Positions 36,310-47,588 of a stretch of DNA of 64,000 bases are shown here, in pieces (position 1 is the stretch's first letter; the number at the start of each line of letters is the position of its first letter). The position numbers were made by a program, and so were the translations under genes. The notes under the pieces are model-generated. The model ran no database searches, had not been told where the DNA came from, and was given only the letters and a program-made list of their open reading frames with translations. The DNA comes from Lingula anatina (lineage: Eukaryota; Brachiopoda; Lingulata; Lingulida; Lingulidae), in NCBI RefSeq assembly GCF_001039355.2, contig NW_019775713.1, positions 805,450 through 869,449 on the forward strand. Reading direction: 5' to 3'.

Positions 36310-39300
36310 TCATTTTCATGTTGCCAGAAAATTTGATGCCTCCTTTGTCCTGGTGTTCTGGTCACTCTCTTTTACCTACCAAACCACAACCTAGTACTTC
36401 AAACAGACTGGTCAACCAGCAGGGCTGACTGACCACCTACTGACCAAACTACTCACACACCAATCATTCATTAATCTTATCAATACAACTTTTTCTCTTT
36501 CTTTATTAAAAGTCAATTAGCAAAACCGACTTGGAATTCTCTTTACTTGTGACAAAAACAAAGTAGCATTTCACCACAGCTGTTCCGTCCCTTGAGGACA
36601 GCATTATATCAGACCCAAACTTCAAGTCACAACCTTAATTGTTTTTATAAAATTATTGTGTTCCTGTCCTCCTTGTTTTTGTCATCACTCACCCCAGGGG
36701 TGTAATTGCAGATCAGTACCCTGGGGAGGCTGAGCCGAGAAATAATTAAAACAAATGAATCAACAGAGCAATTCCGAACAAAAGAAATTATTAACACCAT
36801 AACAGCGAGAAAGGTGTAGTTTTAGATTGAGTCCAGCTGATGGGGGAATGACATGCAAATACGGCATGAATGAGAAAATTGCAAATGGGATCACTGACAA
36901 CTAGAGACAAAATATTGTTATTGAAAATTACTATGTGTTTGCCTCATTCCCTTGGGGGGGAGGGGGGGGCAAAAAAACCCTGTACTAAATGAGTTTTGCT
37001 CACAAGGTTATAAGAAATTGTCTGAATTTTTTTTTCATTTTCTCATTAAACAGGAGTTACATTCATAACTAACACTGAGCACAAATTTTTACAAAGATGT
37101 AGAATTTTCAAATTTTTTTCATCAGTACCTTTCAGCATAATCACATAAAGATGACAATATTAAAAAAGGTAAAAAATAATGAGTTTTGGCAAGAACATTA
37201 AAAGATATGTTTCTAATGCATCTATGCTATAAGGAATTCAAAGTAATATAATTGATCAGCTAAACTTCCATACCAAAACTACATCTGATCAAAAATTAAT
37301 TGAAAATAGGACCTTTTCACATTGAGCAGCATACATAAGTGATACAGCAACACAACACTTTGAAAGGTCCAAAATGTGTACTGCAGGGCTTTTTCTCCTT
37401 TTTACAAGTTTTCAGCAAGTTCGCTTTCTGCTGTTTATTAAACTAATTAGTCATATTGAGTGGCCAGGCTCAGTTTAGATGCCTATAATACTATGTAATA
37501 GCTAAGCTATTCAGTTGCCAATCTCTCAAAGCATATATCACTACAGTCCTAAGGCCCTATTCAGAATAGGGGACTTACTAGTCTGAGGGTCAAATTTGGC
37601 AACCCACTACAAAGCTTGCCATCTAATACGCTAATAGACAATAAATAGATATCCCGTGGGGAAGTATTCAAGTGGGTCGGCCACATTTGGCCCTCGGACT
37701 AGTTAGTCCCCTATTATGAATGGGGCCTATCACTGAAGTATACCACTCAATGCAATAAGGGTCCCAAAGAAATGGGGTCTATAAAAGTACATACCTTGGC
37801 CTGGAATTTAGGCATCTGCCAAAGAGGAGCAGGGTCAACTGGGATCTGATGAGTTCGCAGGAGCGATGCTCGAGTTTCGTATATCTTATTATTTGTCTGT
37901 TTCTTTGTGTGTTCTTTTTCTCTCTTGGTCAGTTCACTGCGCCTCCTTTCTTCTAGCCACATGTCTTGGTATTTGTGTTCTAGCAGCTCGAAGACTGGGG
38001 TGGAGGGGCTGGAAGAAAAGAAAATGAAAAAAAAAAATTAATAAAAAATGTTATGTTTGATTCAAGAGCTATTATCACAGAACTGCAGCCAGAAAATTTC
38101 AATTTTTTTCTGAAAAAGTGGACCCTTGCCTCCTTAATTCACCCAATTTGAGAAATTGTACTTACTCTGGATCAATTTTTTGATGCAGAGTAGATGTCTT
38201 CTGTCCAACAGGGTGTTTTTTTCAAATCTCTCCCCTCCCCCCTGCTCCCCCTCCCCCATCCCTAAGGACCTGCATGAGCATGAGAGCATTAAAAGATGTC
38301 ATTCAAATTGGATTTTTTTTTTACTGTTTTAATAGAAACATTAAACAAGCTCAGCAACATGTATCATGAAAATACTGAAAAAATTCCCTGATTTACAAAG
38401 CAGTATCTTTATGGCAGAATTTTCAAAAATGAAAAACAAAAAAATATATATTTCATGCTGAAAAATGAATGGAATTCTCCCCTGCGTATTGTACTGTTAA
38501 ACACAAATCATATTCTGCAATCACTGATGATTTTTCAATTTCAACAGGAATGGGAGGTGAACTGCAGAGAAGTGTATATGCATATCATATCAGCAATAGT
38601 GGTAATATCTTTGATCGTGAGTAGGGTTAGTGCCAGCTCTGATGAATTGGACATCTTAAAAGTTGCATATGAAGTGCCATTATATTCTTAATTAAGTGCT
38701 GAAAATTCACGCCTCTCTAGAAGTCAAAAAGGGATATTTTTATAGTCAGGTATCAAACCCTCTTTGATCGTTTGCCATGAAATATGTGCAAATGGAATAA
38801 AATGTAATCCATTTAAGCTTTTTGTACTGACTAAAACACAGTTAAAAGTATTTTGGTGTCTTAGGCTACATTTGATCCCCGAACAGGGCCAGTCACAGCC
38901 GAAAAGAGCCCTGTAATAAGTATATGTATATCATGTGACTTCTTTCTTTCTGCTATCCATGTTCAGGGGCTGGGAAGGTAAGCACCAGCCCTGCATCCAG
39001 GAAAGCGATCTGAAGACCTGCAAACAATGTGTATTCAGAGGCAGCTTTTGTCCGGTGTTAGTCGCATGAATGGACAAGGAAGACACCTAATACTGCATCA
39101 AACTGCTCACAAGCTTGTTCATTTTCATAAATTCACATACAAATAGCTGCAATTATCGCCACCAAGCATCTAAAATTGCCTGCATGGCACTCTGTTTGCC
39201 CACCAATTTCCGTCTGCAGGATCTCAGAATAAAAATGGCGGAGGACGGGTTTCCTCCTACGAATAAAAATCATTTACAAACCCAAGGTAAGTTTTCAGGC

Positions 39301-41419
39301 ATTTACCAGTGCAAGATTATACAAAGACAGTTAAGCGTTTGATCTATAGAAATACTCCATGCATGCATTTAGTGCTTGGTAATTTCATTAAAAGATAAAT
39401 CATTTCCACTAATTGGATTGCCATTTTCTCGGTTACAAGTGTTTTGCATTTATACCTTAACTGACAATCTCAATACGCTCCTGACAGTTTTGTTCTTTTT
39501 CTCTCCATTGAAAAAGGTTCAAATGGAAATGCACCATTTTCCCACTTATTTCAATTCTTATTATTGATTGCAATACCTCTATCAATAATGTCTTGATTTG
39601 TTTTCATACATTTCTTTTAAGAACACTAAAATGAGTAACTAAATTATTCAATAGAGAGAAAATTGCACAATCAACATTAATAATCAATATTCAATCTTGA
39701 GAATTTGTATTGCAAGTAAAAAAGATAAAATTAATCTTTATTTTGATAATCAAATTTAGTTTCTAGTACATCACTATACAATATAAATATGATTTACCTT
39801 GACATCATCCAAGACAATCAAAAATGTTCATTTTATTGCTATAGCACAATTGTAAGTATTATTCTGACATTTTTTTTATTTCTGCATCACACTATTATGA
39901 TTGATCTGCTTCCTTATTGACTTCACTTCAATAAAAACATCAATTTCTTTACTGTTGTATATATGTTTTTTTTTTAAAGAAGACCAAACTTCCAGTTTAC
40001 CATAGCAATTACATCAACACAGAAAGTTAAACAAAAATTCTGTCTTAGCCTTGATTTCTACAATAGTCAATACCTCACTTTTGTCAAGGCATTTTCATTT
40101 CAATATTATCAATACCTAAATATGTGTAGAATCAATGCATGGAAAGCATTATGCAAGGTTCTGCACAATGCCAGCATAAAAGCCAGAAGCTCTGTGAAAT
40201 TGATTAATTGATAAAAGTTACCCTGCATTTGTTTGGTTCTTGATCTCAATCAGTACATGCATGTGCATGTGTGTGTACATGTGCAGGCATGCATCCATGC
40301 ACGATGGGACATTTCTCTAAATTGTGCTCCACATACATGTATGGCAATTCCCAAACTTAAGAGAATTAAGGCATAAAATACAACCAAACCACACTTATAC
40401 AAAAGAAAGTAATTTAAAAAATAAAGATAAAAAAATTTGTCAATGTCTGCATGTACTATTTACCGTGTAGAGATTCCAAACACCATGCTAGGTGGAATTC
40501 GACGCGTTCTGTTTCTGCTCCTGTCCTCATCTTGAGCTTTGAGGCGGACGTCATGAGTTGCTCTGAATTGATACTGGTCAGAGGCATTGGTCAGACCTTA
40601 AATCAAATCAAATAGACACAATTTATGATGAAAAAAAGTAAATTGTTTTCAGAGAGAAAAAAATGTGTTTTTCACTTCTGAAGCATGACATTTCCATCCT
40701 TGAATCTTTTAGACGATTCATCCTTGATGTGACTGAATTGTCTGCATGTGATCCATCACAAAAACAAAAAAATATAGTCAGTCCCTTTTGAGATAATTAG
40801 CTTTTTTCACCAATTTTTACACAAGAGACTAATTTAAAGAAAAAAATGCCAAAATTAATTTTTTTTAATGTGTATCAATGTATGTGACAATAACATACCA
40901 TACCAAACTTGGTCATGCACATAATATCTTACTTAGATAATGTGCTATATCATCTAAGTTCTAATACGTAATATACATGTATGCTTCAAGATTTCATCAA
41001 GTTAAACAAAGAAATTGTTATTGAGATTACAACCTGGTTTTTGGCCTACAACAGATAAATACATGCCTCTATATTTAACAATAATTACAATGATTTCATA
41101 AATATATGCTAGAGCCTAGGAAAAAATTGTTGCCATCATACCTGCATTCAGTGCTGCTCTGTTAAGAGAGATGAAATCCCGGCCTCTTTGTTTTTCGTGT
41201 TTCCTTGGCATTGGAAGAGATATTGAACCAGCCCAACCAGTCATAGCTGGAAAAATGCACAACAACGATTACACACAGTGACATGCAATATAAATTAAAT
41301 TAAAAATTTAATATAATGTTTCTTGAAATATGAAAGCATAAAATGCCTACAATAACAAGGGGGAAACAACAATTCTGGTATCAAGATCTATGGACATACA
41401 AAATGTCTTTCAGCCACAG

Positions 41420-41465
<46 letters not shown>

Positions 41466-42318
41466 ATGTGTGTGTGTGTGTGTGTACATATATATGTGCA
41501 TATGTGTATATGTGCATATGTGTGTGCACATATGTGTGTGTGTTTGTGTGAGTGTTATAAGATAAAGGTGTGTGTGTGGGGGGGGGGGGGGGAAATAGAG
41601 GGAGGCCGGGTCCAACATTAAAATATTATAATTATAAATACAGTACATGGAATTCATCAGAACACACCTTCAGCAGTTCCTCCATCTTTAACAGCATTTG
41701 GACGTCCAAATGTGAAGCCATCAGGAATTGTGTAGCCTCTTCTCATTGTCTGGCCTAATTGTGGCTAAATTAATACATAAAATATGATGATAATGATAAT
41801 ATTAATAAAAATTATATACAGGTTGAAATATCAGTAAAATATTCACCATCTGAGGTAGGTTATATCCAGTACATCTCTCTAGAGCACCACTAAACATGAC
41901 GTGGTAAAATTAAAACTTGACCCGAAACTGAGATCAAAAAGCTGATCAAACTCTCAAGTAATAAGTTACTTGCTACATGCTCATAGACCATCATATTAAA
42001 TTAATTAGCAACACGTTATAATTATCTAATCTTTAGGGCTTTATTTAAAAATCTAAAAAAATTCACGGATAAGTTTCACCATTAATAAATACCATAAACG
42101 GCGATGTTAGTCTAGTTTGAACTGCAACAACACACAAATGTTATATGTATAAGTTAAAACATTGCACCGTGTAGATAAATTTATGCCTATTAAATTTTGG
42201 TTTATTTCATTTATGATATTCCACCTACCCTCAAAAGTAACTCATTATCCAACATGGTCTCCCGCTTTTCACCGAGAATACCAGTGGCCGTCTTGCTGTA
42301 ATCATCTAAGCGCAACAT
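34295..42318 (-). CDS. CFAP77: cilia- and flagella-associated protein 77, complete gene (6 coding exons)
   Basis: Exons join(42318..42229, 41764..41668, 41246..41142, 40596..40464, 38008..37795, 34423..34295) have GT-AG borders and matching phases and give 255 residues. An in-frame TAA lies four codons before the ATG. Diagnostic blocks are LGQTMRRGYTIPDGFTFGRP, then DGGTAEAMTGW (exon 2/3 junction), RGRDFISLNRAALNAG, and PSTPVFELLEHKYQDMW in exon 5. CFAP77 proteins (DUF4483 family) are small, mostly helical microtubule-binding proteins placed at the outer junction of A and B tubules in axonemal doublets. The role here is inferred from the family. Exon 5 is followed by a charged helix (EERRRSELTKREKEHTKKQ). 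The duplicated exons 5 and 6 in copy A are not part of this model. Assignment rests on recalled family motifs and on its position between BARHL and DDX31. Confidence 0.92.
34880..35300. promoter_or_regulatory. conserved non-coding island in CFAP77 intron 5 (copy B)
   Basis: Allelic counterpart of 23290-23720 with almost no differences. It contains several TTAATTA/AATTAATTAAG cores and ends at a (CAGA)n tract. It is proposed as a regulatory element, possibly for BARHL, from low divergence and motif content only. Confidence 0.4.
36247..36309. repeat. (ATT)n microsatellite, copy B
   Basis: About 21 units, the longer allele. The poly-isoleucine and poly-asparagine open frames here are translation of this repeat. 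Confidence 0.92.
37550..37730. mobile_element. allelic copy of the 178-bp MITE (copy B)
   Basis: Same position relative to exon 5 and same inverted ends, with several substitutions in the left arm (GACTTACTAGTCTGAGG against GACTAACTAGTCCGAGG). Confidence 0.7.
37795..38008 (-). CDS. CFAP77: CFAP77 coding exon 5 (intact copy)
   Basis: A 214-bp exon after a CTTTTCTTCCAG acceptor (38012-38009), with a CAAG|GTATGT donor. It encodes RPSTPVFELLEHKYQDMW, a charged helix and PAPLWQMPKFQAK. Most of it is repeated at 26124-26329. Confidence 0.94.
38009..40463 (-). other. CFAP77 intron 4
   Basis: A 2.5-kb AT-rich intron with poly-T and poly-A runs, a poly-C stretch near 38220-38260 and no recognisable exon. 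Open frames at 38455-38691, 39115-39342 and 39376-39567 lack any known motif. Confidence 0.6.
40464..40596 (-). CDS. CFAP77: CFAP77 coding exon 4
   Basis: A 133-bp exon after a GATTTAAG acceptor, with a CACG|GTAAAT donor, phase 2. It encodes LTNASDQYQFRATHDVRLKA and a basic stretch ending in PPSMVFGIST. Confidence 0.92.
41142..41246 (-). CDS. CFAP77: CFAP77 coding exon 3
   Basis: A 105-bp exon after a TTTTTCCAG acceptor, with a GCAG|GTATGA donor. It encodes MTGWAGSISLPMPRKHEKQ followed by RGRDFISLNRAALNA. Confidence 0.92.
41247..42228 (-). repeat. (GT)n/(G)n microsatellite in CFAP77 intron 2 and surrounding introns 1 and 2
   Basis: A long imperfect (GT)n tract runs about 41421-41577 and ends in a G-run (41578-41592). 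It lies in intron 2, between exons 2 and 3. Introns 1 (464 bp) and 2 (421 bp) hold nothing else recognisable. Exon 2 lies within this span and is listed separately. Confidence 0.75.
41668..41764 (-). CDS. CFAP77: CFAP77 coding exon 2
   Basis: A 97-bp exon after a TTTAG acceptor, with a GAAG|GTGTGT donor, phase 1. It encodes the conserved RRGYTIPDGFTFGRPNAVKD block. Confidence 0.93.
42229..42318 (-). CDS. CFAP77: CFAP77 coding exon 1
   Basis: A 90-bp exon, residues 1-30, phase 0 at its end, with an AGG|GTAGGT donor. It begins MLRLDDYSKTATGILGEKRE. Confidence 0.88.
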
Positions 42319-42379
42319 GATGTTAGTTTATCTTCACGTCGGTCTGTCAGTCTCTAATCTATATACCAAAACGTGTTGT

Positions 42380-42461
42380 GTTGCTATTTTCTAAGGCATA
42401 CAATAGTTTACAATGGCGCCTGCTTAGCAACGATCACGTGACATGAACATCTCGCGAGAAT
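42380..42461 (-). promoter_or_regulatory. CFAP77 core promoter motif cluster
   Basis: Within 150 bp upstream of the start codon lie a perfect TCTCGCGAGA palindrome (42450-42459; a known vertebrate core-promoter motif bound by BANP), a TCACGTGA E-box palindrome (42434-42441), and a forkhead core GTAAAC on minus (42411-42406). Two opposed RFX half-sites, GTTGCT (42380-42385) and AGCAAC (42426-42431), and an ATGGCG YY1-like core (42413-42418) are also there. RFX and FOXJ1 drive ciliary genes, so the content fits the gene. Transcription probably starts around 42400-42460. Confidence 0.55.
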
Positions 42462-42991
42462 TTGCGTGAACCAGTCATTGGGTTGGTCTCTGTTGCGTCA
42501 ACAGGGAAAACAAACAAATTGATTTTTCTAAAACGCCTAGACTCTAGATCTATGTAAGAATATTTGAAAAAATGTGTGATTGATAGTTTGTTTCAATTTT
42601 AGATCCAATGATTGGGGAAGTGACCATTTTTATATGTTTTTTTAATTATTTGAAAAATATTCTAAGACCGACCGTCTACAAGCTAAACTGGCTACACAAA
42701 GGCCTATTGATCCCTATCCGTGAAATATAAAATTTCGCACTGTATATTTTGATATCATCTCCGATGTTTGGTGCACAATTCAGATGACATTTGTACGAAC
42801 TCATCTTCTCTGATCATTCGCATTTAATATCTTTAAAAAAAATTCTGAAATAAATTTTCTTCAGGCTCAGAGACAGACGACCCACCCTGCATGGCAGGGT
42901 AGTCTCTTGTCATGGTAGCCTAGGCCCCATTATATTATTATGTGTTATGTCAAATACGACTTTTTTTCTTTTCGAGCTAATCAAATTTGAG

Positions 42992-43153
42992 CAGGCCCGT
43001 AGCCAGGGGGGTTCGGGGGGTTCGAAAGAACCGCCCCTTTTGCTGGGAAAAGGTCCACTCTGGGTTTGATCTAGGCACATGAAGTTTTTATGGAAAAAGG
43101 TCCACTTTTTCAGAAAAAGAACCCCCTTTTTGAAATTTCTGGCTACGGGCCTG
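42992..43153. mobile_element. 162-bp MITE, perfect 15-bp terminal inverted repeats, TTGAG target duplication
   Basis: The left end CAGGCCCGTAGCCAG is the exact reverse complement of the right end CTGGCTACGGGCCTG. TTGAG flanks both sides. The interior carries two copies of a GGTCCACT motif and no gene. It belongs to the same CAG...CTG, 5-bp-TSD class as the elements at 17713 and 21018 but to a different sequence family. Confidence 0.82.
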
Positions 43154-43316
43154 TTGAGTGTTATTAACATACCAAAAGTCATCTACATATGAATTTGAAC
43201 CCTCTCTTCATTTTGATTTAAAAAAATAACCTCTTGATGCATTTAACGATAGGCCTATATAGCCTAAGAGCGGAAAACAAATTTTTAGAGTTGAAGATTG
43301 CATAAATGTAGGCCTG

Positions 43317-43395
43317 TCAGTTATAGACAGTTGTCAGTTATAGACCTGTCAGTCAGTTGTCAGTCAGCTGCCTGTCAGTTGTCAGTTATAGACAA
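43317..43395. repeat. short tandem array of GTCAGTTATAGAC-like units
   Basis: Interleaved repeats of GTCAGT, CCTGTCAG and GTCAGTTATAGAC within about 80 bp. No function is evident. Confidence 0.6.
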
Positions 43396-43934
43396 GAAAC
43401 TTTGGTGACAAGATAATGAGTATGAAATGAAAATAATATTCAGTTGTAGGCCTATGTCGATTATGTCCGCGAATAATATAATAATAAATAATAAATATAA
43501 TGAATCATTTCGAGAGTTTTTTTCTTCTTGAGAAAACAACTTATAATTTTGCAAATTCAATGGAATCTTTTTGTTAAAATAAATTTTGGTCAAAAACGGA
43601 TTTTCCTTGGATAAACGACGATTTTTCCATACTCACCAATGGTTATTGAATCAATGCGGACATTCCAAGTTAGTACCTTTTTTCTAAAAAGTTAGGTTTT
43701 TTCGTATGATCTCTTAAGAATATCCATCTATGAAGGTCCACATAGTCTACTGACAAGCACAAATTCCAGAATTATTGTAATAACCGCTGTTTTGGAGGTA
43801 AATTGGAGTTTATCATATTTTTATGAGTTATTGACAATGTTTTTATCGTGAAATAAAAATCTCATAGTACGAACAGTATTTATCTTTAAAATCTTTTCTC
43901 CCAGTCCCCTCAAAAATTAACTCATTTCAAAGAT

Positions 43935-43965
<31 letters not shown>

Positions 43966-44140
43966 CAAACGCTCACCGCTCTTTTAAACTTTCTCTGACG
44001 CGCAATGGCGTACTTTGAAACATTTTGAAACAGCGAAACCTACAGGCGCGCTCGCGCTTTTTTAAACAGATCTTATTATTAATGTCTAACCATTTCCAAA
44101 TGAATATTTTGTGGTTTAAAGAATGGGGTAAATTTCACAT

Positions 44141-44171
<31 letters not shown>

Positions 44172-45024
44172 CGCTTTTTAATTCGTGTTCCGTCCGGTTC
44201 CCGTCTCTCTGCAAAAAATAAAAAGAACATAAAAAATAATAAAAAATTGAATCGACCTGAAGTGAATAAAAGAGAAAAAGCGACCTGCTGTCTTTGGTGC
44301 CACGCTATGACTGATAGTACCCTCATGTACAGTGTTCCATTACATCTTACTTTGACGCGTGTTTGCATTCGGTTATTGGCTCCAATCTAAAATCGTAGAT
44401 TAACAATGACAAAAAGGTGCAAATATTGATGTCAGCCCCATACATCAACGTATCGACTTCGACTTTTACAATGGGAAAACATAAGATTAAATGGACCCGG
44501 ATAAACCGCCTCCGACTGTACAATGACAACTGGATAATGATAGCCGGCTGACAGTTTAATTTCTTTTCGTGAAATTCGATAAATTGGTCCTGTCAAATGT
44601 CCCGCAATTACCTGGGACTAGTACCGGAGATACTGGCGCGCGATGCAGGTCACGTGGGCAGATCAAGTTTACTAACACAGACGCCCAAGTCACGCTAACT
44701 TGGGTGGGGATATTAACTTTCCTTCTGGCTGATATCTTTAAAAAGGGTATCACGTAACAACTGGCCTGTTGCCAGCCATTTTAAAGGAGATATCTATTTT
44801 TTTGAAAAGTGGACCCTTTTATATTCCCACCATTCCTCTTACCCCAACCTTCCCCCCCCCCCCGTGCTTTTGGTTCTGTGCCACTTTGACAAGCGGTTGC
44901 CTGTAAACTTCCCTTTCGGTTTCATCAATGGACACAATCTTACATAAGACCCCTTCAAGCTTTTGAGTGTGCCTATGTGCGTGTGAGTGTGTGTGTGTGT
45001 GTGTGTGTGGGGGGGGGGGGGGGG
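43935..45024. repeat. microsatellites: (AC)n 43935-43966, (GA)14 44141-44168, (GT)n(G)n 44975-45024
   Basis: Three separate simple repeats. Between them is ordinary intergenic DNA, apart from a small perfect hairpin CCCAAGT-N7-ACTTGGG at 44684-44704. Confidence 0.85.
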
Positions 45025-46199
45025 CTGTACTGATGGGTGGAAGAAGTCGTTATCACAAGAACATTGTTTTTAAACTTTTGGAAAAGAAAGATTTTAGGGT
45101 GTAGGGGGTAAATAGTGGAGTTACTGGCATCATTTAAAACGTAACGATACGATAATTGACACAGGATAAATTTCAAGAGACAGAACAATCACAGTGAGCC
45201 CAAAGCATTGGTCCTTTTTTTTTTTCATCATTTTTTATCGGGCCACTCTCACCGTGTTTTTCCGTAAACAGAACAAATAATTTTGTAAACAAATGCACAC
45301 CCAGTTCCAGTGAATAGTTGCAAATATGCTAACACAGAACTCAAGAAAGGAAGCGGTCAATTGCAAAAAAAAAAAATCACTATTGTTTGCTAAGGACACG
45401 AGTGACTTAAAATCTGCGTATAACTGACAATGCTCATAGTATAAAGGGGAATTCAAATACATAAAATCTCATCCTCTATTGATATTAATTTTGTTTGCTT
45501 TTTTTTTTTTTTTTTTTTTGTATTTATTTCTTGGTGCCTGATACAAACTTCTTCAAATAATTCGACCGTATTTCTCCATATCATTGTATTCAAATTTGTT
45601 TGACTAAACCAAAACACAGTGTCATCTTTCGCCGTTTCGTGATCTCGAATATTGAACTTTTATATAAATAAAATTAAATTACAGCATCTCAAGACCTGTG
45701 TGATATTTTTATTTACAAATCCATCTCCTTTGTCTTTAGAAATAAGGTATCCGAAACCATATAAAAGATAAGGAGGACCGGGGGATTGATATTTTTATCC
45801 AAAGGTTCACCAAAAGATTCGCAATAAATCAATATATCTCATCATAAAAGAACAGCTAAGGACAACCAAATAGGTGCATAAGAACAGTCACCACAAAGGG
45901 AGAGGTAGAAAAAAAATATGGAATTCTTTACAATTGTGCTCTTTAGTTGATGGCGATAAAGAAAGAATGGGGTGATAGCTTAATTTCTATGAGGTAGCAG
46001 AACAGGTAGGTTAACTGACACAGTCATTTCAAAGTTGACGAGACGTAACTGGCAATTTTATACCGCTCTGAACGCATTGTACGAAACATGACTTCTTGAA
46101 TAGAATCCCCTCATTTCTCCGTTAAATTACGGGTATAAAAGTCCCTTGGGCAACGCAAAATGACAAGGGAGGACATTAAGTCTCTTTTTTAAAAGTTAC

Positions 46200-46640
46200 C
46201 TGTTTTCACAGGTGTCATGTAGATCATATTCAACCCCATCTATTAGTCTATGGTATTTTTTCGACATCTTATTTACATCAGGGAAAATGATAAGAACCAT
46301 TAATTCCAATGTCCGGTGTTGTAGTCGAAATAATGACCAGTTAGGGACTGGCGGACGCCCACTGTCCATTCGCGACAACGCTGCCTTCACAATTAATGGT
46401 TTTGTTAGAAAGGTTTTTTTGTTTGCTCGTCTTAATGCGTCAGGTCGTCATCACCCTGGCGTCTTTCAGGGTGTCTTCTTGCTGAACTGCGTCGTACCCG
46501 GCACCGCATCAGAAAGTCTGACATTAATTAGTGCAATTTTAATTACCGAATGGATGCTTAGGGGAACGGGCCGCCAAGGCAGCAGTTCATTTCTTCAGAT
46601 GACAGGTAATTGTCACCCAGGCATAAAGGCCAGATGAGAA
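46200..46640. promoter_or_regulatory. candidate enhancer island with TALE/homeodomain sites
   Basis: A GC-richer, repeat-free stretch with several TAAT cores (CACAATTAATGG, ACATTAATTAG, TTTTAATTACC). It ends in a palindromic TGACAGGTAATTGTCA (46600-46615) that combines two opposed TGACA (MEIS/TGIF) sites around a TAAT core. A 141-aa open frame covers it on the plus strand, without recognisable similarity. I favour regulatory DNA over coding. Confidence 0.35.
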
Positions 46641-47560
46641 GGCGACATGTCCCCTTCCAAATCCACCCCACCCCAACCTAATCAGCAGATGGAGAGTGAA
46701 AAAAGAGAAGGTTTAGAAAATTAATATTATGGAAATGTATGGATAGAGATATGATGTTTGAAAAACAATTCCTTAGAGAGGAAAGCTTAAATGGGTAGCA
46801 GAGAGGTACTACTTTTGAACGGAAAACGGAAGGGGATTTGATAAAACAAAGAGTCAAGTAAGACAATCGTTATTTTAGGAGCAGGCAATCTGACCGAAGT
46901 TAATTTAAATCTTACAATCACTCAGTAGTGCATTTTTCTGGTAAGAAAATGACCCTATCCCTCCATACACTCCCCCATTTGCCAAAATAAAAACAATATT
47001 GTTTCCGGTTCACATGTATGTTGTTATCCTTATTTTAAACTGTCTAGTTTGAACAAACAATAGAAGTTTCGTCGTTCTCATCTCAGAACAAACTTGCTTG
47101 AAGGCTGAGCGGGCCTATCTACCCAAACGGCATATATGCGGGCCTTGCCTTTGTAATTATTGGAGACTGGGACTTTTGTGTATTGTAGAATGCTCGTGTC
47201 CTAGATTTTAATGGAACAATAGAAAACAAAACACCAACGTAAACTTTCCCTGGCAGTTTTACGGACCAGCGAGGCAGAGCGAGAGGCTGCCACCCAAACA
47301 ATGCTAACAGCGAGTAGACCACTCGTTTAGCCTAAGGCAGAAAATTTGCCTGTCAAAATCAAGTTTTTTCGCTTCCAAGTTCTATTAAAAGAATTAGGCA
47401 GGTGCAGAAGAAAATTGCCAAATTGGAGAAACTGACGCCATTCAAACATAATCAGTTAGCTGAATACCAGTGTGACTGTAAAACACGCAATAGTGAAGGA
47501 AGAAAAAATAGCTGTCGTTTTACCTGTGCCCTTTGAACCTTTTCCTACACGTCTGAGAAG

Positions 47561-47588
47561 TTTATGTCAGTTACGAAACTGACATAAA
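47561..47588. repeat. perfect 12-bp hairpin
   Basis: TTTATGTCAGTT and AACTGACATAAA are exact inverted copies separated by ACGA. The role is unknown. Confidence 0.8.

Larger units (their letters stand above)
26336..38000. repeat. copy B of the 11.6-kb direct repeat (the copy continuous with CFAP77)
   Basis: Copy B starts just after the N (first shared bases GGAATGGGTGAG, matching 14781) and continues without a break at 38001 into the intact exon 5 acceptor and the rest of CFAP77. It is 116 bp longer than copy A, explained by longer microsatellites such as (TTATG)n and (ATT)n, plus a roughly 47-bp insertion near 28935-28990. Confidence 0.93.

Noticed and set aside
41343-41657. Cys-Val and Thr-His repeat open frames
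   Set aside because: Translation of the (GT)n/(CA)n microsatellite in CFAP77 intron 2.
46212-46637. 141-aa plus-strand open frame as a novel gene
   Set aside because: No recognisable domain, and an overlapping minus-strand frame; homeodomain-site content suggests regulatory DNA. Kept only as a candidate island.
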